From: a bacterium
GTDB taxonomy: Bacteria; JAUVQV01; DATDCY01
Direction of reading: 5' to 3'
Length of the DNA stretch: 47,123 nucleotides
Assembly (NCBI GenBank): GCA_036524115.1
Contig: DATDCY010000037.1
Coordinates: 1 to 47,123 of the forward strand
Shown: in pieces, positions 1 to 8,460 of the stretch
Position numbering within the stretch: position 1 is the first letter of the stretch
How the letters are laid out: every line of letters begins with the position of its first letter
Notes under the pieces: model-generated
What the model was told of the DNA's origin: nothing
The model's database searches: none
The model's input: the letters and a program-made list of their open reading frames with translations, nothing else
Program-made: the position numbers and the translations under genes

Positions 1-1780
1 CCTGGACGTCCTGCGGGTCCAGGGCCGCTGCCTCCGAGAGCTCGGCGACCGCCTCGGCGAGCCGGCCGGCGCGCGCGAGCGCCACACCGAACTGGTAGCG
101 CGCGAGCGCCGAGGCCGGATCGAGGCGCGCAGCCGTCGCGAACTGCCGCCGCGCCTCCTCCTCGCCGCCGCGCGCGGCAAGCGCGCCGCCGAGGTTGAGG
201 TGCGCCGCGACGTAGCCGGGGTCCAGCGCCACCGCGCGACGAAAGGCGGCGATGCTCTCCCCGTCGCGCCCCGCCGCCTCGAGTGCCGCGCCGAGGTTGT
301 TCCAGGCCGTCGCCAGGCGCGGTTTGGCCGCGATCGCCCCGCGGTAGAGGGCGACCGCCCCATCCCCGTCCCCTCGGGCGAAAAGGATCTCCCCGAGGTT
401 GACCATGGCTTCCGCCTTGCCCGGATCGAGCGCGATGGCCCTGCGGTAGTGCTCCTCGGCCGCCGTCAGATCGCCGTTCTTCTGGCGGAAGACCGCGAGG
501 TCGTACTCGACCTCCGCCGACGGCGGCATGTGGTCCTTCGCGTAGAGGAACAGCGTCAGCTCGTCGTGCCAGATCCGTTCCTGCCGCACCGTGAGGCCGC
601 CGAGGGCGAGGATGGCGAGGCACGACGCGGCCAACGCCCCGCGCGCCAGCCGCGGGCGAGCGGCGACACCCGCGCGGCACGACCAGACGAGGGCGGCGAC
701 GGGGCCGAGCAACGGCAGGTAGGTGTAGCGATCGGCCATCGTCGCCGCGCCGACCGGGACGAATCCGGCCACCGGCGCCAGGGCGACCGCGTACCACGCC
801 CAACCGAAGACCAGCCAGGGGAAGCGACCGCCGAAGCGGACGACGAGGACGGTGACGAGCGCCAACGTGGCCAACGACACCGCCGACGCGGCCAGCCCCG
901 GCCCACCCCGGACCGCCGCGTACATCGGCGAGAGCCCCGCGGGCACCAGGGTCAGCTCGAGGTAGCGCGCGTAACTGACGACCGCGTTCAGCACGCGCTC
1001 CGCCAGCGTCGCCGCGCGCATCGCCCCGCCGCGCTGCTGGGTGACGAGGGTGACCACCGCGACCGCGGCGGCGAGCGCGGCGAGCGGGAGCTTCTCGATG
1101 ACGCGCCGGCGCCACGTCCGGGCATCCAGGCGCCCGAGGGGCCAGAGATCGAGCGCGAGCAGCAGCACGGGGAGCGTGACCAGCATCGGCTTCGCCAGCA
1201 GGCTCAGCGCGAGCAACCCGGCGCACGCCGCCAGCGCCGCCGGCCGCCGGCCGCGGACCCAGCGCAGGTAGGCGAGCAGCGAGAGCAGGCCGAAGAAGGC
1301 CGAGAGGACGTCCTTGCGCTCGGCGACCCAGACCACGGACTCCACGCGCAACGGGTGCGCGGCGAAGATGGCGGCCGTCAGGGCGCTGGCCCAGAGGGCG
1401 CCGGTGGCGCGGCGCAGCAGGGCGAAGACGAGCACCGCGTTCGCGGCGTGCAGCGCCACGTTGACCAGCCGGTGCTTCCAGGCGACGAGGCCGAACGCCG
1501 AGACGTCGGCCATGTGGGAGAGCCAGGTGAGGGGGATCCAGTTGGCCCCGTGCCGCTCCGTGAACGCCCGCCACACGCCCTGCGGCGTCAGGCCGCCGCG
1601 CACGATCGGGTTGTCGATCAGGTAGTAGCCGTCGTCCCAGTCCGGGAGGAACTCGTTGCCGAGCGACGGGAGGAAGCAGGCCGCGACGAGCGCGACGAGG
1701 GCTGCCGCGAGGAGCGCCGGCAGCGCCGTCCGCACCCGCGCGCGCGTACCTGCGTCCCCGACACCGTCCCTTCCGATCAC
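1..1780 (-). CDS. TMTC-like GT-C membrane glycosyltransferase with TPR tail (3' end beyond window)
   Basis: This minus-strand gene runs off the left edge; 593 codons are visible. A GTG start at 1780 is followed by a first membrane segment near residues 19-38, an Asp-Asp pair at 49-50 in the first external loop, and the family signature HPLRVESVVWVAERKDVL at about 142-159. A later ADRYTYLP motif and roughly ten hydrophobic segments complete the membrane domain. TPRs begin near residue 425 and continue to the edge. Architecture and motifs match the TMTC family (polyprenyl-phosphate-sugar dependent GT-C enzymes; the animal members are O-mannosyltransferases). Donor and acceptor here are inferred, not shown. 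It is divergent from the paralogue at 1807, and the two share a palindromic -10 element. In-frame codons continue upstream of the GTG, but none is a better start relative to that element. Confidence 0.88.
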   Translation of the reverse strand, partial: MIGRDGVGDAGTRARVRTALPALLAAALVALVAACFLPSLGNEFLPDWDDGYYLIDNPIVRGGLTPQGVWRAFTERHGANWIPLTWLSHMADVSAFGLVAWKHRLVNVALHAANAVLVFALLRRATGALWASALTAAIFAAHPLRVESVVWVAERKDVLSAFFGLLSLLAYLRWVRGRRPAALAACAGLLALSLLAKPMLVTLPVLLLALDLWPLGRLDARTWRRRVIEKLPLAALAAAVAVVTLVTQQRGGAMRAATLAERVLNAVVSYARYLELTLVPAGLSPMYAAVRGGPGLAASAVSLATLALVTVLVVRFGGRFPWLVFGWAWYAVALAPVAGFVPVGAATMADRYTYLPLLGPVAALVWSCRAGVAARPRLARGALAASCLAILALGGLTVRQERIWHDELTLFLYAKDHMPPSAEVEYDLAVFRQKNGDLTAAEEHYRRAIALDPGKAEAMVNLGEILFARGDGDGAVALYRGAIAAKPRLATAWNNLGAALEAAGRDGESIAAFRRAVALDPGYVAAHLNLGGALAARGGEEEARRQFATAARLDPASALARYQFGVALARAGRLAEAVAELSEAAALDPQDVQ

Positions 1781-1788
1781 GCGGTCAT

Positions 1789-1796
1789 AGTATACT
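1789..1796. promoter_or_regulatory. Palindromic divergent -10 element (AGTATACT)
   Basis: AGTATACT is its own reverse complement, so TATACT is present on both strands: 1791-1796 on plus and 1794-1789 on minus. On plus it ends 10 nt before the ATG at 1807; on minus it ends 8 nt before the GTG at 1780. No good -35 hexamer is seen on either side. It fits a shared bidirectional promoter giving very short or absent leaders. Confidence 0.55.
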
Positions 1797-1806
1797 TGAT
1801 GCAGGA

Positions 1807-3573
1807 ATGAGCGCTCCGGCCCCGATCCGCCCCGGATCCTTCCCGCTCCGGAATCATCGCGCGCTGATGCCCCCCGCGCTCGTGTTGCCCGCCTTGGCAG
1901 CGGTGCTCCTTTACATTCCCGTCATCGGCTTCGGCGTGACGAACTTCGACGACAACATCTACGTCAGCGAGAACGACGCCGTTCGGGCGGGCCTCGGCCT
2001 GCGGGGGCTGGCGTGGGCGCTCGGCGGCTTCCACGCCGGCTATTACATCCCGGTCACCTGGCTGTCGCTGATGGCGGACGCCTCCCTCTACGGGCCGTGG
2101 CCGGGCGGCTTTCACCTGACGAACGCGCTGCTGCATGCCGCCAACGTCTTCCTCTACGGCTGGCTGCTCCAACGGTGGACCGGCCGCCTGGCGCCGAGCG
2201 TCGCCGCGGCGTTCCTCCTGGCCGTCCACCCGCTCCACGTCGAGTCGGTGGCGTGGGTGACCGAGCGCAAAGACGTCCTCGCGATGTTCCTGCTGCTGAT
2301 CGCGCTCCATCTGCACCGCTCCTGGCTCGGGGACCCGGCGGGGGCAAACCGGGGGCTGTTCCTCGGCGCGTTCGCCCTGTCGCTCCTGGCCAAGCCCATG
2401 GGCGTCGTGCTGCCGGTGCTCCTGCTGCTTCTCGAACGCTGGCCCCTCGGACGGCGGACCGGGCCCGGCCGACAGCTGGCGGACCTCGCCCCCGTCGCCG
2501 CCCTGTCCACGGCCGCGGCGACGCTCACTCTCGCGGGACATTGGCTCGGGCAGGTCGTCGCCCCGCTTGGGACGATCCCGATCGGCCGGCGGCTGGCGAC
2601 CTGCCTCGCCGGGTTCGGCTGGTATCTCCGGAAGGCGCTCTGGCCTGACGTCCTCGCAGTCCACTACCGGCTTCCTCCGGCCGGGCCGTCCGCGGCGGCG
2701 CTGTTCCTCTCCGCCGGTCTGCTGGCGGCCTTCTGCCTCGCGGCGTGGCGGTGGCGGCGGGAGCAGCCGGCGCTCGGCGTCGGCCTCGGCTGGTATGCGG
2801 CCGCACTCGTCCCGGTGAGCGGCCTGTTTCAGGCGGGGATCCAGGCCACCGCGGACCGCTTCGCGTACCTGCCGCTTGCCGGGGCGTACATGGCGGCGAC
2901 GTGGACGGCGTCGCGGTCCCGGGTGCCGGCGGCCGCAGTCCATCGGGCGGTCGTGGTGGCGCTCGCAGCCCTCACCGCCATCTCGGCCGCTCAGCTTCCC
3001 TACTGGCGGGACTCCGGCTCACTCTTCAGCCGGGCGCTCACGGTGGACCCGGACGATCCCGTGGCCCGGGCCAACCTCGGCTCCTTCCTGCTGGAGCGCC
3101 GCCGGTATGCCGAGGCCGAGGAGCACCTCAGGCGTGCGCTGGCCATGGACCCCGGAAACGTCGGGACCCGCGTCAACCTCGCGGACGCGCTCGTCGCGCG
3201 CGGCATGACCGCCGAGGCGGTGGAGGAGTACCGGCGCGTCGCGGCGCCACACCCCGAGCACCGCAGGGCCCGTTTCTCCCTGGCCCTGGCGCTGGCCAGG
3301 CTCGGCGAGACGGACGCGGCCCTGCTGGAGCTCGACGGCATTCTTGCCGTCTCCCCCGGCTTCGCGGAGGCGCACTACCAGAAGGGGCTCCTTCTGGCCA
3401 TGAAGGACCTCGACGCACAGGCGCGAGTCGCGCTGGAGGAGGCGGTGCGGCTCGATCCCGGCTTCGGCCCGGCGCACCACAACCTCGGCGTCGTCCTGAT
3501 GAGGCTTGGGGAGACGACCGGGGGCGAGCGTCACCTGGCCGAAGCCGGCCGCCTTGGTGTCCGCGAGCCATAG
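1807..3573 (+). CDS. TMTC-like GT-C membrane glycosyltransferase with TPRs
   Basis: A 588-residue polytopic protein. The Asp-Asp pair lies at 48-49 (FDDN), the signature HPLHVESVAWVTERKDVL at 141-158, an AKPM motif near 196 and an ADRFAYLP motif further on. From about residue 401 there are five TPR-like units, such as NLGSFLLERRRYAEAEEHLR. In TMTC-type enzymes the membrane domain transfers a sugar from a polyprenyl phosphate on the outer face of the membrane, and the TPRs face the same side to bind the acceptor. The start ATG is fixed by the -10 element ending 10 nt upstream; AGGA abuts the ATG, too close for a normal ribosome site. A second paralogue follows after 32 bp. Confidence 0.9.
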   Translation: MSAPAPIRPGSFPLRNHRALMPPALVLPALAAVLLYIPVIGFGVTNFDDNIYVSENDAVRAGLGLRGLAWALGGFHAGYYIPVTWLSLMADASLYGPWPGGFHLTNALLHAANVFLYGWLLQRWTGRLAPSVAAAFLLAVHPLHVESVAWVTERKDVLAMFLLLIALHLHRSWLGDPAGANRGLFLGAFALSLLAKPMGVVLPVLLLLLERWPLGRRTGPGRQLADLAPVAALSTAAATLTLAGHWLGQVVAPLGTIPIGRRLATCLAGFGWYLRKALWPDVLAVHYRLPPAGPSAAALFLSAGLLAAFCLAAWRWRREQPALGVGLGWYAAALVPVSGLFQAGIQATADRFAYLPLAGAYMAATWTASRSRVPAAAVHRAVVVALAALTAISAAQLPYWRDSGSLFSRALTVDPDDPVARANLGSFLLERRRYAEAEEHLRRALAMDPGNVGTRVNLADALVARGMTAEAVEEYRRVAAPHPEHRRARFSLALALARLGETDAALLELDGILAVSPGFAEAHYQKGLLLAMKDLDAQARVALEEAVRLDPGFGPAHHNLGVVLMRLGETTGGERHLAEAGRLGVREP

Positions 3574-3589
3574 CGCGGGGCCAAACCGG

Positions 3590-3595
3590 TATACT
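3590..3595 (+). promoter_or_regulatory. -10 element TATACT
   Basis: TATACT sits in the 32-bp gap between two paralogues and ends 10 nt before the ATG at 3606. It matches the sequence and spacing of the -10 elements at 1791 and 30846. No convincing -35 is visible. Confidence 0.5.
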
Positions 3596-3605
3596 CTCGG
3601 CGACC

Positions 3606-5534
3606 ATGTGCTCGTATCCAGTGGCGATCCCCGCGAATCCGCCGGGAAAGGACCGCGGCCACATCCTGTCGATCGTGCCCTGGGGCGCGGTGCTCGCCCT
3701 GGCGGCGACGCTTCTCGTCTACCTGCCGGGCCTGGGCAACGGCTTCACCAACTGGGACGACGACCACTACGTGACCGCAAACCGCTTTGTCCAGCGGCTG
3801 AGCGGCGCGAATCTCCTCCACCATGCGACCTCCTTCACCGCGGGCAACTACCACCCGCTGACGCTCGCCGTGCTCAGCCTCATCCACCGCGCCTTTGGAC
3901 CCGACCCGCGCGCGTTCCATGCGGCCAGCCTTCTGCTGCACTGTGCGAACGTCGCGCTCGTGCTGCGCCTGGCCCTGCGCCTCGGAGCGGGCGCGAGCGC
4001 GGCCGGCATCGCCGCGCTCCTGTTCGGCGTCCACCCGCTCCACGTGGAGTCCGTCGCCTGGGTCGCCGAGTTCAAGGACGTGCTCTCGGCCGCGTTCTTC
4101 TTCGCCGCCATCCTCGCGTACCTCCAGTATCGCGACGGGACGCGACGGCGCCTCTGGTACGGCCTGGCCCTGGCGTCCTTCCTGCTCTCGCTCCTTGCCA
4201 AGCCGATGGCCGTCACGCTCCCCGTGGTCCTCCTGCTCTGCGACCGACTGCAGGGCAGGCGCCGGGACCGGGCGGCCCTGATCGAGAAGGCGCCGTTCTT
4301 CCTGCTGGCGCTGCTCTTCGGCGGCGTCGCTCTCGTCTCGCAACAGAGCGCGCTGCGGTCCGGCATCTTCGCCCTGGGGGAGAACCTCCGGATCGCCGCG
4401 CACGGACTGCTCTTCTATCTCGCGAAGGCGATCGTGCCGACCGGTCTCTCGGCTCTGTACCAGATCCCGCGGACGGCCGACGGCGGACTCCCGCCGGCGT
4501 TCACGTGGGCGCCGCTGGTGATCCTGCCGCTCGTTGCGCTTGCCGCCTGGTGGGGCCGCCGCTCGCGGACCGCCGCCTTCTCCGCCCTGTTCTTCCTCGT
4601 CACGCTCCTGCCGGTCCTGCAGATCGTCCCGGTGGGCCCCGCTGCGGCCGCAGACCGCTATTTCTACATTCCCTCCTTCGGGCTGTTCTTCGCTGCGGGA
4701 CAGGCGTACGCCTGGCTGGGAGAACGCGCCGCGCGCGGCTCCCGTTGGGCGGGCGTGCTCCTGCCCGCCGGGGCGGCCGCGGTGGTCCTGCTCTTCGGGG
4801 GGCTGGCCCGCGAGCGCGTCGGCGTCTGGAAGGACTCGCTCACGCTGTGGACGGACGCGATCGCGAAGGACCCCGCGTCCGACATGGCGTATGGGTACCG
4901 CGGCATGGCACGCGCGGCCGCGGGGGACGACACGGCGGCCATGGCCGACTTCGACCGGGCGCTCGAGCTCGGGGCGCGACGGCGCTTCAGCGCAGAGGTC
5001 TACTACAACCGCGGCGCCCTCCATCAGGCGCGCGGCAGGATGGCGCAGGCCCTGGCGGACTATGACCGGGCGCTGGAGATCGACCCGCGGGCCGTGCGCG
5101 CCCTCGTCAACCGGGGCAACGTGCTCGACACGCTGGGCCGCACTGCGGAGGCGGTGCAGGACTACGAGCGCGCGATGTCCCTCGCGCCGGACGATCCGCT
5201 GCCCCGCTACAACCGCGGCCTGGTGCGCCAGATGGCCGGGGCGGAGGAGCAGGCTGTCCGCGACTACGACGACGCGCTGCGGCTGGACCCGGGGTTCACC
5301 CTCGCCCTCGTCAACCGCGGCATCGCACAGGGGCGGCTGGGCCGCCTTTCGGCCGCGATCGACGACTTCACGCGGGCGGCCGCGATCGAGCCGCGCTCCG
5401 CGACCGTCTTCGAGAACCGCGCCATGGCGTACGCGGCCGCCGGCGACCAGCAGCGGGCCGCGGCCGATCGCGAGCGTGCGCAGGCCCTCGCAGCCGAGAG
5501 GCGGCCCGACCCCCTCGGAGCAGCCGTCCCGTGA
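3606..5534 (+). CDS. TMTC-like GT-C membrane glycosyltransferase with TPRs
   Basis: A 642-residue paralogue of the preceding gene. The first loop carries NWDDDHYV (Asp pair at 51-52), then HPLHVESVAWVAEFKDVL near 143-160. Phe replaces the usual Arg in the ERKDVL part, the only such change among the eight members with this signature. ADRYFYIP precedes the end of the membrane domain. Residues from about 415 form six or more TPRs of the YNRGALHQARGRMAQALADY type. The ATG is chosen because it follows the -10 element by 10 nt; an upstream extension of the frame lies inside the previous gene. Its TGA overlaps the GTG of the next gene by 4 bp, so the two are probably translationally coupled. Confidence 0.9.
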   Translation: MCSYPVAIPANPPGKDRGHILSIVPWGAVLALAATLLVYLPGLGNGFTNWDDDHYVTANRFVQRLSGANLLHHATSFTAGNYHPLTLAVLSLIHRAFGPDPRAFHAASLLLHCANVALVLRLALRLGAGASAAGIAALLFGVHPLHVESVAWVAEFKDVLSAAFFFAAILAYLQYRDGTRRRLWYGLALASFLLSLLAKPMAVTLPVVLLLCDRLQGRRRDRAALIEKAPFFLLALLFGGVALVSQQSALRSGIFALGENLRIAAHGLLFYLAKAIVPTGLSALYQIPRTADGGLPPAFTWAPLVILPLVALAAWWGRRSRTAAFSALFFLVTLLPVLQIVPVGPAAAADRYFYIPSFGLFFAAGQAYAWLGERAARGSRWAGVLLPAGAAAVVLLFGGLARERVGVWKDSLTLWTDAIAKDPASDMAYGYRGMARAAAGDDTAAMADFDRALELGARRRFSAEVYYNRGALHQARGRMAQALADYDRALEIDPRAVRALVNRGNVLDTLGRTAEAVQDYERAMSLAPDDPLPRYNRGLVRQMAGAEEQAVRDYDDALRLDPGFTLALVNRGIAQGRLGRLSAAIDDFTRAAAIEPRSATVFENRAMAYAAAGDQQRAAADRERAQALAAERRPDPLGAAVP

Positions 5535-7738
5535 TCGCTGCCGCGGGATCCGCGCCCTCGCCAGCGGCGGCGCCGGGACACCGCCGGCGCCAGCTCGTGG
5601 TGCTTGCGGCGCTCGCCGCGCTGAGCATCGCCGTGCACGCCTTCGCGGCGGCCGTCTGCGCCCCCGAAGCGCCGTTCCTCAAGTACCCGCTGGCGGCCGA
5701 GCAGTACCTGCGTGGCGGGCTCGGCGCGGAGCGCATCGCGGACTTCAGTCAGCTCTACCTGGCCCTGCACGTCGCCGTGCAGATGGCCGGCCTGGACCCG
5801 CTGTCGACGTTCCGGATCCTCCACGTCGCCTTTTCGACCGGCGCCGCGCTGCTGCTCTTCCTCGCGGTGCGCGCCGCCGCATCCACGGGCGTCGCGCTGG
5901 CCGCGACCGCCGGGTTCCTCCTCAACGCGAGCGTGCTGGTCTACACGCAGCTTCTCGAGCCCGAGGCGATGCTGCTGTTCCTGCTGCTTGCTTTCGCCTT
6001 CTTCGCGGTGCGGGAGGAACGGCGCTCTCTCGTGGCGGCGGGCGCTTTCCTCGCCCTGTGCGTGCTCACCCGCCCGACGTACCTCCCGCTCGCCGCCGCG
6101 GTGCCTCTCTGGCTGCGCCTGCGCGCCGGCGCGGGGCGGCCCTGGCGGGCGCAGGCGCTGTGCTTCCTCGCGCCGCTCGCGGTCGCGCTGGTGCCGGCCG
6201 CGGCGCTCTCGCCGGCCCGGCCGGGGAGCGACATGCCGCTGGTCATGAACCCGGGCAACGTCTTCTTCGAGGGGAACAACCCACTGGCAGGCGGCCTCGG
6301 GCTCGCCTACCCGCCGCTGGTCGACGACGTCGCGGGCGAGTCCCCGGAACAGCCCGACTACCAGCACGCGGTCTACCGCACGATCGCGCGCGGCGTCTCC
6401 GGCCGGCCGCTCGACGCCGCCGAGGTCAACGCCTACTGGAGCGCCAAGGCGCTGGCGTTCCTGCGCGACGAGCCCCGGGAAGCCGCACGGCGCCTTGCAG
6501 GAAAGGTGCGGGCGTTTCTCGGCGGCTACCGGCGGCACGACGTCCTCGCCGCCTTCCTGCTCGACCGGCGCCTGGGCGACAGCGCCCTGCCGGCGGTCCC
6601 CTTCGCCGCCGTCTCCGCCTTCGCAGTCGTCGGACTGGCGGTCCTCGCGCCCGCCTGGCGACGCTGGCTCCCGTTCCACCTCGTCTGGGCAACCCAGCTC
6701 GGCCTGGCGGCGCTCGTCTACGCCACCGACCGCCAGCGCGTCGCGGTCGCGCCCTTCTTCGTCTTCTTCGCCGCCGCGGCGGCAGCCTGGGCGCTCCAGC
6801 GCCGGAGGAATCTGGCGTTGCTCGCGGCCGTCGCCCTGCCCCTGACCGCCCTCTTCTCCCTGCGCAGCGACGTCATGCGCGAGGACGAGCACCTGTGGAG
6901 CGTCTACGCGAAGTCGGGAGAGCTGCGCGGCGAGGCGGCGGAGCGCCGCGAGCGAGGCGACCGTGCCGGGGCTGCGCGGGCGACCGCAGCCGCCCTCGCG
7001 CAGACGCCGTGGATGGCGGACTGGATCCGGCCGTCGGGCCTCTCGTTCGGGCCGGAGGGCCTCGCCGGAGCCGCTCTGGCGCAGGCTGCCACCGTATCTC
7101 CCGCCGACTTCTCGGGACAGCTTGACCGCGCCATCCTCCTCATCGAGGCCGGGCGGCCCGCCGAGGCCGAGCCGCTGCTGCTGGGCCTCGCCGCCGGAAG
7201 GCGCCGGTTCGCGCGCGTCTTCGACGGCTCATCCCGCCCCGAGTTCTATCTCGGGGTCGTCGCCGCCCTGCGCGGGGACCGCGATGGCGCCGTCCGGCGG
7301 CTGGAGGAGACGCTGGCGCGATCGCCCGGCGATCCGTTCGCCCTCGCATGGCTGGCGGCGCTCACCGGGCGCGACGAGCCACGCCGCCTGCTGGCACGGT
7401 ACTTCGACGAAGCAGACGCAGCTTTTCTCGAGGGGCAGGCGCACCTGCGGCTCGGCCACCCGCAGGCCGCCGTCGAGGCGTTCGCGGCGGTCAACCGCAT
7501 CCTCCCGGGGTACCGCCGCGGCAGGATCTACCTCGCGGTCGCGCTCGGGGCCGCCGGCCGCTACGAGCAGGCCGCGGAGCTCTATCTCGACACCGTCAGG
7601 GAGCGGCCGGAGCCGGTCCTGCTGGAGGCCGACGTGCGCCGGATCTTCGACGGCCTGGTGGCGGCACACCCCGCCAGCGCCGACGCGCGCCGCTGGCGGG
7701 AATTCGTCCGCTGCGAGTTCGAGGCCTGCCCGCGCTGA
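5531..7738 (+). CDS. Polytopic membrane protein, PMT/GT39-like, with TPR-like C-terminus
   Basis: A 735-residue protein starting at a GTG that overlaps the previous stop (GTGA). The N-terminal ~430 residues hold about ten hydrophobic segments typical of GT39/ArnT-like GT-C proteins, including the stretch LEPEAMLLFLLLAFAFFAVR and the loop NPGNVFFEGNNPLAGG. The C-terminal ~270 residues are soluble and TPR-like, for example ILLIEAGRPAEAEPLLLGLA and HLRLGHPQAAVEAFAAVN. It lacks the HPLHVES signature, so it is not a TMTC paralogue in the strict sense. Coupling to the upstream TMTC-like gene suggests the two act together. Substrate unknown. Confidence 0.85.
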   Translation: MIAAAGSAPSPAAAPGHRRRQLVVLAALAALSIAVHAFAAAVCAPEAPFLKYPLAAEQYLRGGLGAERIADFSQLYLALHVAVQMAGLDPLSTFRILHVAFSTGAALLLFLAVRAAASTGVALAATAGFLLNASVLVYTQLLEPEAMLLFLLLAFAFFAVREERRSLVAAGAFLALCVLTRPTYLPLAAAVPLWLRLRAGAGRPWRAQALCFLAPLAVALVPAAALSPARPGSDMPLVMNPGNVFFEGNNPLAGGLGLAYPPLVDDVAGESPEQPDYQHAVYRTIARGVSGRPLDAAEVNAYWSAKALAFLRDEPREAARRLAGKVRAFLGGYRRHDVLAAFLLDRRLGDSALPAVPFAAVSAFAVVGLAVLAPAWRRWLPFHLVWATQLGLAALVYATDRQRVAVAPFFVFFAAAAAAWALQRRRNLALLAAVALPLTALFSLRSDVMREDEHLWSVYAKSGELRGEAAERRERGDRAGAARATAAALAQTPWMADWIRPSGLSFGPEGLAGAALAQAATVSPADFSGQLDRAILLIEAGRPAEAEPLLLGLAAGRRRFARVFDGSSRPEFYLGVVAALRGDRDGAVRRLEETLARSPGDPFALAWLAALTGRDEPRRLLARYFDEADAAFLEGQAHLRLGHPQAAVEAFAAVNRILPGYRRGRIYLAVALGAAGRYEQAAELYLDTVRERPEPVLLEADVRRIFDGLVAAHPASADARRWREFVRCEFEACPR

Positions 7739-7748
7739 TCGCGGCGCC

Positions 7749-8456
7749 TCAGCCGGCGCGCCGCGCCCGCGCGCGCCGCTTCAGTGCCTCCAGGTAGAGG
7801 TCGAACACCTGACCGAGGTACTCGAAACGCTGCCTCAGCCCGAGCTTGGACTTGCCCGCCGTCCGGTCGCGGAACACAAAGGGGACCTCCACGATCTTCG
7901 CCGCGTTCCCCTTGACGATGATCTCGAGCCCGATCTTGTATCCCCTGGGCTTCAGGGAGACGCCGGCCAGCACGTCGCGCCGGAAGAGGAAGTACCCCGA
8001 CATCGGGTCCCGCACCGCGGTCAGCGGACGCGCCAGCAGCGTCGCGACGCGCGAGTTGAGTGCCCTGCTCCTGGGCCACCCCTCGGCGGCGCCGCCGGGG
8101 ACCAGCCGCGACGCAATGGCCAGGTCCGCGCCCTGCTCCCTGACCGCGGCGAGAAGGGCCGGGAGGATCTCGGGGGGATGGCTCAGGTCGGCGTCCATGA
8201 CGCAGATCAGCTCCCCGGCCGCGGCGGCGAAGCCCTCGACGACCGCCCGGCTCAGGTCCCTGCCACCGCGCCGCCGCACGACCCTGACGTTGAGTCGCGC
8301 CGGGAGCTCGCCCGCAACCCGCCAGGTCCCGTCGGGACTGTCGTCGTCGACGACGATGACCTCGTAGCGCTCCCCGGCGAGGGCGGCGGCGATGCGCTCG
8401 GCGAGCGGGCCGACGCACTCGGCCTCGTTCAGCGTCGGGACGATGATCGACAGCAC
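7749..8456 (-). CDS. Polyprenol-phosphate mannose synthase-like GT2 (DPM1 type)
   Basis: A 235-residue cytoplasmic-face glycosyltransferase. IIVPTLNEAE at 4-13 opens the GT-A fold, VVDDDSPDGTW at 35-45 binds nucleotide, and the metal-binding DAD is at 88-90 within MDADLSHPPE. DPMSGYFLFRR and the GKSKLG motif near the end are typical of DPM1-like polyprenol monophosphomannose synthases, which move mannose from GDP-mannose to a lipid phosphate. The GTG at 8456 is chosen because GAGGTGA lies just upstream, overlapping the stop of the preceding TMTC-like gene. That makes a two-gene operon of donor synthase and transferase. There is no C-terminal membrane domain. Mannose rather than glucose is inferred from family resemblance. 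Confidence 0.9.
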   Translation of the reverse strand: MLSIIVPTLNEAECVGPLAERIAAALAGERYEVIVVDDDSPDGTWRVAGELPARLNVRVVRRRGGRDLSRAVVEGFAAAAGELICVMDADLSHPPEILPALLAAVREQGADLAIASRLVPGGAAEGWPRSRALNSRVATLLARPLTAVRDPMSGYFLFRRDVLAGVSLKPRGYKIGLEIIVKGNAAKIVEVPFVFRDRTAGKSKLGLRQRFEYLGQVFDLYLEALKRRARARRAG

Positions 8457-8460
8457 GCGC

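Noticed and set aside
200-1810. A 536-codon plus-strand frame at the left edge
   Set aside because: It is the antisense of the TMTC-like gene on minus, whose translation has clear motifs, membrane segments and TPRs. The plus translation is charged and low in hydrophobic residues.
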